A stretch of DNA of 28,829 nucleotides, from assembly GCA_023428245.1 (NCBI GenBank), contig JAEYYX010000036.1, forward strand, positions 1 through 28,829, read 5' to 3'. Made by a program: the position numbers and the translations under genes. This stretch comes from Pseudomonadota bacterium (GTDB taxonomy: Bacteria; Myxococcota_A; Polyangia; Polyangiales; Polyangiaceae). The notes below the pieces were generated by a model. That model was not told where the DNA came from and made no database searches. It worked only from the letters and a program-made list of their open reading frames with translations. Positions 22,823 to 28,829 of the stretch are shown in pieces; position 1 is the stretch's first letter, and each line of letters starts with the position of its first letter.

Positions 22823-23614
22823 TCATAGCCGCATCATTACTTCCAGGCCCTCCCCCCGGAGAACCCAGAGGACCGCGGCGGCGAGCACCCCGAGGAACAT
22901 CGCAGTGAACCAGAAGATCGTCGTACGCACGATGCGGCTCGTGGCGTGCTCGAGCTCCTGCTCTGGGACTCCGATGGCGCCCAACAGAAACCCACGCAGG
23001 GCGGGTCGGGGCGCCCGAGCGGCAGCGACAACCGGGCGATAACGCTCCGCCCTCCTCCCGAAAAGGCCAAGCAGAATCAGCCCAGCCGGTGAGGTCAGAA
23101 GGTCCCACCCGGTCGAATAGAGACCAAAGCGCAACGCCACCGTCAACGCACCGGGTGGCCTGCGATCGAGGACCGGGTAGAGGGCGAGCCCGGCGATGAC
23201 GTGGACCGAGAGCAAGAGCGACACCGCCGCGGCCCAAAGGAAGAGCACTAGGTTCAGCGCACTCGGCTGCGCGAAGAGGGCTCCTCCTTGCGGTAAAGAG
23301 AGGACGAGCGCACTCGCCAGCAAGAGCACGATCGAGCCGAGGGCAAACGACTCACAAAGGACCGCGAAGATCAGAGGCCGAAACAGACCAGAGCCAAGGA
23401 GGTTCTTCCCAAAGAAGTTCTCACTGTCGACCGAGCAGGCGAGCGCCGTCTCCCAAAAAGCGCGCGGAGACAGACTTCGCTCGAAGGCGATCTTCCCTGC
23501 TCGGGGGGCTTTGAGCTGCGGCTCACAACCGGGGCAGCTGCCGCGACCGCAGATCGCACACAGGAAAACCGGCGGGAACTCGCCGTCACCGCCCGGTGTC
23601 GATTCCCGCTCCAT
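22823..23614 (-). CDS. Zinc-ribbon membrane protein, YIP1-like
   Basis: 263 aa from ATG 23614 (MERESTPGG), preceded by GAGAG; a longer frame from 23692 would overlap the NAD kinase gene. N-terminal four-Cys cluster CAICGRGSCPGC (~17-28) looks like a small zinc ribbon. After a linker, FWETALACSVDSENFFGKNLLGSGLFRPLIFAVL leads into about five membrane helices (e.g. LLLASALVLSL, LNLVLFLWAAAVSLLLSVHVIAGLAL, IFWFTAMFLGVLAAAVLWVL). The 'F-F-x-x-x-L..SGLFRPLIFA' lead-in followed by paired helices resembles YIP1-family proteins; I am moderately sure. It follows nadK by 34 bases on the same strand and probably shares its transcript. Role unknown. Confidence 0.75.
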   Translation of the reverse strand: MERESTPGGDGEFPPVFLCAICGRGSCPGCEPQLKAPRAGKIAFERSLSPRAFWETALACSVDSENFFGKNLLGSGLFRPLIFAVLCESFALGSIVLLLASALVLSLPQGGALFAQPSALNLVLFLWAAAVSLLLSVHVIAGLALYPVLDRRPPGALTVALRFGLYSTGWDLLTSPAGLILLGLFGRRAERYRPVVAAARAPRPALRGFLLGAIGVPEQELEHATSRIVRTTIFWFTAMFLGVLAAAVLWVLRGEGLEVMMRL

Positions 23615-23648
23615 TTGCTCTCGTCTCTCGCTCCTGACTCGACCGACC

Positions 23649-24575
23649 TCAACGCTTCGGAGGCTTCTTACCGGCGAACCGAGCGCGCTCACTCAGCCCG
23701 AGGACCCGCAGCGGCTCATCACTCAAGGAGAACCGCACGTCCTCGCCGAGCTTCACCGGGAGCACGCGGTACGGTCCATCGAGGTAGACGGCTCCCTGAT
23801 CCATTTTGCTTACCACGACGAGCTCCTGGCGGCTCGTGAGTTTTCCGTAGACGAGCCGGTAGAGCCGCCCGTCCCCCATGTAGGGTTCTCGGACGATGTA
23901 CTGGAGATCCGTCGAGGTGAGCGGAAGCACCTTTGCACCCGCTGAGAGGAGAGCGGCCGTCGACCCCGCAGCAGGACCGACCCAGAGGCCGCTCGACTTC
24001 TGTTCCTCGCGCTTTCGTCCGACCTTGAGAACATAGCTCGAAGTCGCCGCGGGCTGTTTGTGACAGAAGAGCGCCTCGTTCAGGACCCGCTTCGCGCGCA
24101 CCTGGCCTCCGACCGTGACCTGCATGCGAGAGAGCTCCATGTGCGGCAGGTCTCCTTCGAGAGCGTCCGCGAGCATTCGGCCCACGGTGCGCGGTTTGGC
24201 CGCGCAGAAGAACCCGACGCTGTAGCGAGGCGCGCTGTTCACCCCGAGCACAGGCAAATCCGCAATCGAATGGGACGCAGCGAGCAAAGTTCCGTCTCCG
24301 CCCACGGTCACGATCAGCTCGGTCCCCGCCGGATCGAAGGCTGCGCTTGCACCCCGCAACAGGAGCACGTTGGCGCCGAGGCGCTCGAGCCTCTGCAAGA
24401 CGATCTCGAGAGTCCGCTCGTGTTCGTCGTGAGCGGGAATCCATTTTTTGACAGATTCGTGACCCGTACGAATGAGGCGCTGGGCCCGAGCGTCGAGGAG
24501 ACCTTCGTGCAAACGCGCGAGCTGTGAGCGTTTAGCGACGACGATGACGTGAGGACGCGCGGGCTTCGTGCTCAT
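23649..24575 (-). CDS. nadK: NAD kinase
   Basis: Phosphorylates NAD to NADP in the cytoplasm. 308 aa. Family marks: TVGGDGTLLAASH (GGDGT at 92-96, catalytic Asp and ATP site), VLGVNSAPRYSVGFF (~109-123), RVLNEALFCH (the NE/ND motif, ~164-172) and the glycine-rich SSGLWVGPAAGSTAALLSAGA (~194-214) that shapes the NAD pocket. Several of these are divergent from textbook versions (GPAAGSTAA instead of TPTGSTAY; NAPRYSVGFF), so it belongs to an atypical branch. Its ATG overlaps the Nudix stop by 4 bases (ATGA), indicating translational coupling with an upstream Nudix hydrolase that may act on NAD-like or ADP-ribose substrates. Confidence 0.92.
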   Translation of the reverse strand: MSTKPARPHVIVVAKRSQLARLHEGLLDARAQRLIRTGHESVKKWIPAHDEHERTLEIVLQRLERLGANVLLLRGASAAFDPAGTELIVTVGGDGTLLAASHSIADLPVLGVNSAPRYSVGFFCAAKPRTVGRMLADALEGDLPHMELSRMQVTVGGQVRAKRVLNEALFCHKQPAATSSYVLKVGRKREEQKSSGLWVGPAAGSTAALLSAGAKVLPLTSTDLQYIVREPYMGDGRLYRLVYGKLTSRQELVVVSKMDQGAVYLDGPYRVLPVKLGEDVRFSLSDEPLRVLGLSERARFAGKKPPKR

Positions 24576-25285
24576 CCGATCCTTTGCTTCAAACGATGGA
24601 GAGCGACTTCGGTTTTCAGATCGATCGCGGAGAAACGACCGAGCTCGTCGAGAGCGCTCCCGAGGGGGACCTGGGCCAGTTCGAAGGCCGCCTCGAGGGG
24701 ACTGCCGTCACAGACGATTTCCCCTTGTCGCTCGGGATTCACCTGAGCCGCGAAGAAATACTGTTTTTCGCCGATCACCCCGGGACAGGGATAACCCGGC
24801 GCTCCAAGCGATACGAGCTCCTCCGGCGCCACCTCGAAACCTGTCTCCTCCAAGAGCTCGCGCGCCGCGGCCCGGCGGAGTCCCTCCTCGGTCTCTTCGT
24901 CCGCCTCGACCAACCCGGCCGGCACCTCCCAGAGCGGCTCGCTCTGTCCCTCGAGGATGCCCTGAAACCGCTCACGACTCCGGAGCAAGACGGGAGGACG
25001 CGCCGCGCTCCGAAAGACCACGTAAGGGATCTCAAGTCCGTCCGGCCCAGGCGCCAGGAAGTAAGGAACGACGACGACAGCATCGAGCCGAGCCCGCTCC
25101 ACTTCATCATAAACAAACGGTACGCGAGCAGCCTCAGGGAGCTCGGGAGCTTCGATCACAAGCCGCCTTGAGATGCGCCGAAGGAAGCCCTTGCCCTCGC
25201 GTCCCTCTTCCGAAATGACCCGGAGCAAAACGGCCCGAGGGGCGTGGAGCTGATCCCGAAACCCCGGGCGGACTTTCGCTGTCAT
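24572..25285 (-). CDS. Nudix hydrolase
   Basis: 237 aa. The Nudix box lies at ~124-152: GLVEADEETEEGLRRAAARELLEETGFEV, with RELLEETGF intact for Mg2+ binding. The gap between the first Glu and the Arg-Glu pair is 11 residues instead of the canonical 7, a four-residue extension. A segment VPAGLVE before the box and GYPCPGVIGEKQYFFAA after it recall ADP-ribose pyrophosphatases. An N-terminal extra region of ~60 residues precedes the Nudix fold. ATG 25285 is the start; AAGG abuts it. It is coupled to nadK through a 4-base overlap, so a role in nucleotide (NAD/ADP-ribose) clean-up is a fair guess, but the substrate is unproven. Confidence 0.9.
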   Translation of the reverse strand: MTAKVRPGFRDQLHAPRAVLLRVISEEGREGKGFLRRISRRLVIEAPELPEAARVPFVYDEVERARLDAVVVVPYFLAPGPDGLEIPYVVFRSAARPPVLLRSRERFQGILEGQSEPLWEVPAGLVEADEETEEGLRRAAARELLEETGFEVAPEELVSLGAPGYPCPGVIGEKQYFFAAQVNPERQGEIVCDGSPLEAAFELAQVPLGSALDELGRFSAIDLKTEVALHRLKQRIG

Positions 25286-25317
25286 CCTTGGGCCATGCTT
25301 GCACAGACCGGGGGAAG

Positions 25318-27129
25318 ATGACTACACCCCACGCTATGTACTCGCTCTCGAGGTATGCCCCCTCTGTCAAGGCGCTCCTCGTCAGTGCCCTCGCGCTCGG
25401 TTGCGCCGGAACCAAGAACCTCGACGCCGCGTTCAGCAAACGCTGGCACCACGAGGAAGGCCGTGAAGGTCTAGAGATTCTGTCGCGACTCGATGCCCGG
25501 GGCCCTCGCGTGCAGGCGCCCGCCGTCGTCGGCCTCTCGGGTCGAGAGCTCGTTGGCCTCGACCTCGAGCACGGTGAAATCTGGAAGTACGCAGCCGAGC
25601 CGAACGTCCTTCCCAGCATCTCGGGAGGCACCGTTGCCTTCACTTCGGGCCCGAAGGTCATCGTGATCGACCTGAAGACAGGTCAGCCTCGCTTCGAACT
25701 CCCAAGCTCGAATCGACGGCTCGAGGCCTACGCGAGCGACGAGACCCACGCGATTTTCCTGCTCGTCGATGAGCATGACGCGCGCCCCGACTTGGTCCTT
25801 GTGACCGACCGCGCCGGACGCATCAAAAGTGAGACGACGACCCTTGAACGAGTCGGAACACCCTGGGTCGGAGGCGGACTTGGCCTGATCCCTTGGGCGA
25901 ACCAGTACATCAGCGCCATCGACCTCGACACCGGCGTCTATATCGGCCGATTCCTTGCTCGCTCCGCGCCGAACCGTATCCTCGAAAACTCGAGCGGACT
26001 CTTTCTCTCCGGGGGAGGGGGGGTTGTCCCTGTCGGTCCCGAGCTCGCAAAAAACCCCGACTTGCCCGGCACAAACTTCAGCGTGCGCGGGTTCCCGGGG
26101 GAGCCTGAGTGGCCGGTAGACGGCTCGAAGCCGCGCATCGCCCGCGCCACCCCGATCGCCGTCGTCGCCGAACCGACCGGCGATGGCGCCCCAGCCAAGT
26201 TCCAGCACCACCGCTTCATCGCCACCTACTTCCAGCTCGTCGCCGCCTTCAGCACCGATCCGGGCGGCAAGCCCCTTTGGGCGAACTCGTTCCCGCGGGC
26301 CATCTCGGGCATCGATACGAGCGCGACCGGCGCCCTTGTCTGTCTCGAAGATGGCACTCTTCACACTCTCGATTGGCTTTCCGGAACGAAGGAACAAGTC
26401 GGGACCCTCGATACCCGCCTCTCCGCCTGCGTCGTAGAAGCCGGCGATCTGTCGATCGACAGCCACGATCCCGAGGCCGTCGAAACCCGCATCGTGAAGG
26501 CGATTCGCTCCACAGGCCCGAGCATGGCCACCTTCCAGCAGTTCCTCATCGAGAAGCTCACAACTCTCGAGAGCGACGCGGCCACCTCAGCTCTCATCAA
26601 CATCACACTCGACCCGCTTTCGTCGAGCACATTGGTCGCAGCCGCCCGCCGCAGTCTCAAGGCGCGCACCGTCGGCTACGATGTCATGATCCGCGCTCTC
26701 CAGGCGGGAGTGTCCGCGGAGCTCAGCGCCGAAGCCCAGCGGCCTACGCCCTTCGCTAGCCTGGCCGAGGCCCTCGCCCGCGCAGAGAGGCGAGATGCCG
26801 CGCCTCCCTTGGCCCAGGCGCTCGTCGTTGCGAACCTCTCTGGGCCCGACGCTCTCTCTGTCATGAACGCTGTGCTCGCGCTCGGCGGCAGCTCCGAGGC
26901 GAAACACGTCCGTGAGTTCTTCGTCCGAAACAAGAACGTCGCGACGGACGATGACATGCGAAACGCCTTGGTCGGTGCAGCGCGCTTCCTCTGGCGTCAA
27001 GGGGGCGCGGTCCGGACGGACGCAAAGGAGCTCGCCGCCGAAAAAATGACCCACTCCGAGCTCGCTCGAGTCCTCGAAATCGCCTTCGTCGAAGAAGAGA
27101 ACGGCCCCGCTCCGAAGAGCTCCCCCTGA
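25318..27129 (+). CDS. Propeller-type lipoprotein with helical C-terminus
   Basis: 603 aa from ATG 25318 (GGGGGAAG abuts it); ATG 25336 (MYSLSRYAPS) is equally possible and keeps the signal peptide. Lipobox LALGC puts Cys at 29. Residues ~45-390 consist of strands in a PQQ/WD-like pattern (ELVGLDLEHGEIWKY, KVIVIDLKTGQPRFEL, YISAIDLDTGVYIGRF, ALVCLEDGTLHTLDWLSGTKEQVGTL), each with the 'x-D-L-x-T-G' turn typical of PQQ-like beta-propellers. From ~400 to the end it is helical with HEAT-like character (LTTLESDAATSALINITLD, SEAKHVREFFVRNKNV). Likely on the periplasmic side of a membrane; relatives include BamB-like scaffolds, but no specific role can be given. Divergent from the Nudix gene across ~32 bases. 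Confidence 0.85.
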   Translation: MTTPHAMYSLSRYAPSVKALLVSALALGCAGTKNLDAAFSKRWHHEEGREGLEILSRLDARGPRVQAPAVVGLSGRELVGLDLEHGEIWKYAAEPNVLPSISGGTVAFTSGPKVIVIDLKTGQPRFELPSSNRRLEAYASDETHAIFLLVDEHDARPDLVLVTDRAGRIKSETTTLERVGTPWVGGGLGLIPWANQYISAIDLDTGVYIGRFLARSAPNRILENSSGLFLSGGGGVVPVGPELAKNPDLPGTNFSVRGFPGEPEWPVDGSKPRIARATPIAVVAEPTGDGAPAKFQHHRFIATYFQLVAAFSTDPGGKPLWANSFPRAISGIDTSATGALVCLEDGTLHTLDWLSGTKEQVGTLDTRLSACVVEAGDLSIDSHDPEAVETRIVKAIRSTGPSMATFQQFLIEKLTTLESDAATSALINITLDPLSSSTLVAAARRSLKARTVGYDVMIRALQAGVSAELSAEAQRPTPFASLAEALARAERRDAAPPLAQALVVANLSGPDALSVMNAVLALGGSSEAKHVREFFVRNKNVATDDDMRNALVGAARFLWRQGGAVRTDAKELAAEKMTHSELARVLEIAFVEEENGPAPKSSP

Positions 27130-27141
27130 CCGAACGGCGCC

Positions 27142-27171
27142 CCGAGCGAACGCATTTTCGTGGTCGCTCGG
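27142..27171. terminator. Hairpin between propeller lipoprotein and cysE
   Basis: CCGAGCGA (27142-27149) pairs with TCGCTCGG (27164-27171) over a 14-nt loop containing ATTTT. There is no T run after the stem, so it is at best a weak terminator or an mRNA-stabilising hairpin. Confidence 0.35.
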
Positions 27172-27219
27172 AGGTGCTCCGCTTGCCGAAGAACCCGAAA
27201 GCGGTAGATCGCTAACCCC

Positions 27220-28128
27220 ATGTCCCCCTCGTCCAGAGAAGACCTCGAACGCGCCCTGGACGGGATCGAAGCGAGCTATTCAGAGCCCCTCGCGATCAAC
27301 AACCTCGATAGCGCGGCGCTCCCGAACCGTCGCGAAGTGATCGCCGCTTACGAGAATATCGCCCCGCTCATCTACCTCGGCTTCTACGCCACAAGCCGCA
27401 TCGAGCGCGGCAGCCTCCGGGAGCGCCTCAGCCGCCACGCCTACGCTGCCTTCGACACCCTTTCCGAACAGATTCGCCGCGCTGTGAGCTACGAAGAACA
27501 ATCGGGGCACCCGCGTCATCCCGAGGACTTCGCAACGAGCGCCACGCTCGAGCTCTTCCATAGACTGCCCGCGCTCCGCGAAGCTCTGAACGAAGACGCC
27601 GTCGCCGCTTACGAGAACGATCCCGCGGCGAAGAGTCTCGAGGAAGTGATCTTCAGCTATCCAACGCTCAAGGCAATCACCGCTCACCGCGTCGCGCACG
27701 TTCTCTACGAGCTCGACGTGCCGATGATCCCGCGCATCATCAGCGAACACGCCCACAGCCAAACCGGTATCGACATCCATCCCGGAGCCCAGATCGGTCG
27801 CCGCTTCTTCATCGACCACGGCACTGGCATCGTGATCGGTGAGACCACCGAAATCGGGAGCGACGTCCGTCTCTACCAAGGCGTCACCCTCGGCGCGCTC
27901 AGCGGAAAGCGTGGCGGCTCGAGCCGAAACGGCGTCCAAAAGCGCCACCCGACCATCGGCGATCGAGTCACCATCTACTCTGGCGCGACGATTCTCGGGG
28001 GCCAAACGATCGTTGGCTCCGACTCGGTCATCGGCGGCAACGTGTGGCTCGTCGAGTCCGTCTTGCCCGGAACGAAACTCTTCGGCCGAGCCCGCGAAGA
28101 ACAGTCCGATCGCCAAGAAGTCGGCTGA
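27220..28128 (+). CDS. cysE: Serine O-acetyltransferase
   Basis: Makes O-acetylserine from serine and acetyl-CoA, the first step of cysteine synthesis, in the cytoplasm. 302 aa: an N-terminal helical domain (~1-165; YPTLKAITAHRVAHVLYELDVPMIPRIISEHAHSQTGIDIHPGA) then a left-handed beta-helix of hexapeptide repeats. Active-site parts: DIHPGAQIG (~185-193, His), FFIDHGTGIVIGETTEIG (~196-213, His) and LYQGVTLG (~218-225). The length and long N-terminus fit the larger EpsC/CysE class. ATG 27220 is the start. The stop codon lies inside the first unit of a repeat array (28124-28224). No other sulfur gene is adjacent. Confidence 0.95.
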   Translation: MSPSSREDLERALDGIEASYSEPLAINNLDSAALPNRREVIAAYENIAPLIYLGFYATSRIERGSLRERLSRHAYAAFDTLSEQIRRAVSYEEQSGHPRHPEDFATSATLELFHRLPALREALNEDAVAAYENDPAAKSLEEVIFSYPTLKAITAHRVAHVLYELDVPMIPRIISEHAHSQTGIDIHPGAQIGRRFFIDHGTGIVIGETTEIGSDVRLYQGVTLGALSGKRGGSSRNGVQKRHPTIGDRVTIYSGATILGGQTIVGSDSVIGGNVWLVESVLPGTKLFGRAREEQSDRQEVG

Positions 28129-28224
28129 GCCGCCTTCGAGCGCCCTCTCCGCTGAGCCCATTCGAACGCCCCCTCCGCTGAGCCGCCTTCGAGCGCCCCC
28201 TCCGCTGAGCCCGTTCGAACGCGC
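28124..28224. repeat. Alternating 27/26-bp tandem repeat overlapping the cysE stop
   Basis: Units start GCTGAGC at 28124, 28151, 28177 and 28204. Units 1 and 3 read GCTGAGCCGCCTTCGAGCG...; units 2 and 4 read GCTGAGCCC[AG]TTCGAACGC.... So a 53-bp A-B pair is present twice, the last unit incomplete. The TGA of cysE (28126-28128) is in unit 1. Confidence 0.85.
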
Positions 28225-28250
28225 ACCGATTTGCGCGGGGGAACGTCATC

Positions 28251-28276
28251 TTTCTTCTTGGGCCCCGGTCCATCAC
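28251..28276 (-). repeat. Intergenic motif copy 2 (shared with 5270-5296)
   Basis: TTTCTTCTTG immediately followed by GGCCCCGGTCCATCAC on the + strand, matching 5270-5296 except for one extra T there. On the - strand it lies 26 bases before the tandem-repeat array at 28224, as copy 1 lies 29 bases before its array at 5240. The remaining bases to 28420 hold no gene that I can support. Confidence 0.65.
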
Positions 28277-28420
28277 ATCCGCCTGAGTCCGAACGAGCCT
28301 TCGCCTGAGCTCGACGCCGACCGCTTCGCTCCTTTCTTGGTGAAGCTCGGCGAACGCCTTCCTGAGCCAAACTCCATAAAACGCGGCTCCTCGAGAGCGC
28401 GAGGGAAGGCTCAGCGCCGC

Positions 28421-28829
28421 TCATGCGTAGTCGAGGGGATCGGCGTCCGAGCGACTCACGAGGACAGGACCGTGCAGGCCCGCTTGCCGCAGACGCTCGG
28501 CGAGTCGCGGCAGATAGCCGCGCTCGCTTCGTGTGTGCTCTGTGAGCATGACGTGAGATCCCGTGTTCTTGCGAGCAAGCACGTCGTGATGCCTCATCTC
28601 GCCGGTCACGAACAGCTCGGCCCGCGGCACCTTCTCGAACAGGCTGCCGCCGGCTCCCGGACAAAAAGCGACCTCACGGATGCGGTCGGGGCCTTGCGGT
28701 GAGCGCGCTACTCGAAGAGCGGGCGCGCCGAGGTGCGCTTTGAGTCGCGCTACCGCTTCCTGCCAGGAGATCGGAGTATCGAGCGTAACGAGACGCGCGG
28801 CGCCCGGGCGGGGGGCGGGGGGGGGGGGG
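28421..28829 (-). CDS. Nif3/DUF34-family dinuclear-metal protein, C-terminal part
   Basis: Only the C-terminal ~130 residues are in the window; the frame runs off the end. Readable parts: VTLDTPISWQEAVARLKAHLG, REVAFCPGAGGSLFEK, then ELFVTGEMRHHDVLARKNTGSHVML, HTRSERGYLPRLAERL and VLVSRSDADPLDYA. GEMRHHD and HT-x3-ERG carry the His and Glu ligands of the family's two-metal site, and SRSDADPL is its typical end. Family members (YbgI, YqfO) are often annotated as 'GTP cyclohydrolase I type 2', but their true activity is unsettled. A GTG at 28630 inside the gene is not the real start. The N-terminal side enters a G-rich end that may be erroneous. Confidence 0.9.
   Translation of the reverse strand, partial: PPPPAPRPGAARLVTLDTPISWQEAVARLKAHLGAPALRVARSPQGPDRIREVAFCPGAGGSLFEKVPRAELFVTGEMRHHDVLARKNTGSHVMLTEHTRSERGYLPRLAERLRQAGLHGPVLVSRSDADPLDYA
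28805..28829. other. Homopolymeric G end, probable sequencing or assembly artefact
   Basis: The last 25 bases are almost all G, and the final 13 are an uninterrupted G run. In the Nif3 frame this gives a run of Pro (with Ala) that family members do not have. Poly-G is a known artefact at read ends of two-colour sequencing chemistry, so this is probably a contig end. Confidence 0.6.

Noticed and set aside
27280..28161. 293-aa - strand frame opposite cysE
   Set aside because: Antisense shadow; cysE on the + strand has all active-site motifs.
28124..28224. CRISPR array
   Set aside because: Units are contiguous with no spacers, alternate between two types and overlap a coding stop.
27975..28664. 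229-aa - strand frame running from the Nif3 region into cysE
   Set aside because: It runs in a different frame from the recognisable Nif3 residues and through the tandem repeats, with Arg/Ser-rich shadow composition.

Overview
The window is GC-rich DNA from a bacterium that looks like a member of the Myxococcota (Polyangiales-like). This is an inference. It rests on many secreted lipoproteins with Gly/Ser-rich stalks, delta-60-type repeat proteins, EGF-like and leucine-rich-repeat surface proteins, 'CC-x3-W-x3-CV' cysteine modules and a hybrid histidine kinase. No rRNA is present to settle the taxonomy. The last ~20 bases are almost pure G, which suggests a contig end with a sequencing artefact.

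Layout. 1-3563 (+): two tandem paralogous delta-60-type lipoproteins, the first cut by the window edge. 3836-4981 (-): a cysteine-repeat lipoprotein flanked on both sides by short degenerate repeats. 5365-12826 (-): a tightly packed run in the order giant lipoprotein -> EGF/LRR lipoprotein -> moeA -> mobA. Its genes overlap or abut, so two large cell-surface proteins are apparently co-expressed with two molybdenum-cofactor enzymes. 13086-13442 (-): a short lipoprotein resembling only the N-terminal module of the giant one.

13616-14980: an islet holding a VapBC-like toxin-antitoxin pair whose PIN toxin is frameshifted. Fragments of the 3' end of the adjacent tRNA-Arg(UCG), embedded in an 87-bp repeat, lie around it. 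15025-18090: an exported protein of unknown function, then an SDR-type reductase/epimerase divergent from a LysR regulator. 18264-21451: a membrane hybrid histidine kinase and a sodium:solute symporter whose stop codons overlap tail to tail. 21533-23614: an Ala/Glu/Pro-rich protein, a small cupin and a zinc-ribbon membrane protein. 23649-25285 (-): Nudix hydrolase and NAD kinase, coupled by an ATGA overlap and followed by the membrane protein. 25318-28128 (+): a propeller-type lipoprotein and serine O-acetyltransferase (cysE). 28421-end (-): the C-terminal part of a Nif3/DUF34 protein.

Functional themes are cell-surface decoration (six lipoproteins), Moco synthesis (MoeA inserts Mo into molybdopterin; MobA adds GMP), NAD(P) metabolism (Nudix plus NAD kinase) and cysteine synthesis (CysE). 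The least explained elements are non-coding: tRNA-derived repeats around the toxin-antitoxin islet, and a ~26-bp motif found in two distant intergenic regions (5270-5296 and 28251-28276). In both places, on the same strand, it precedes a short tandem-repeat array at almost the same distance.
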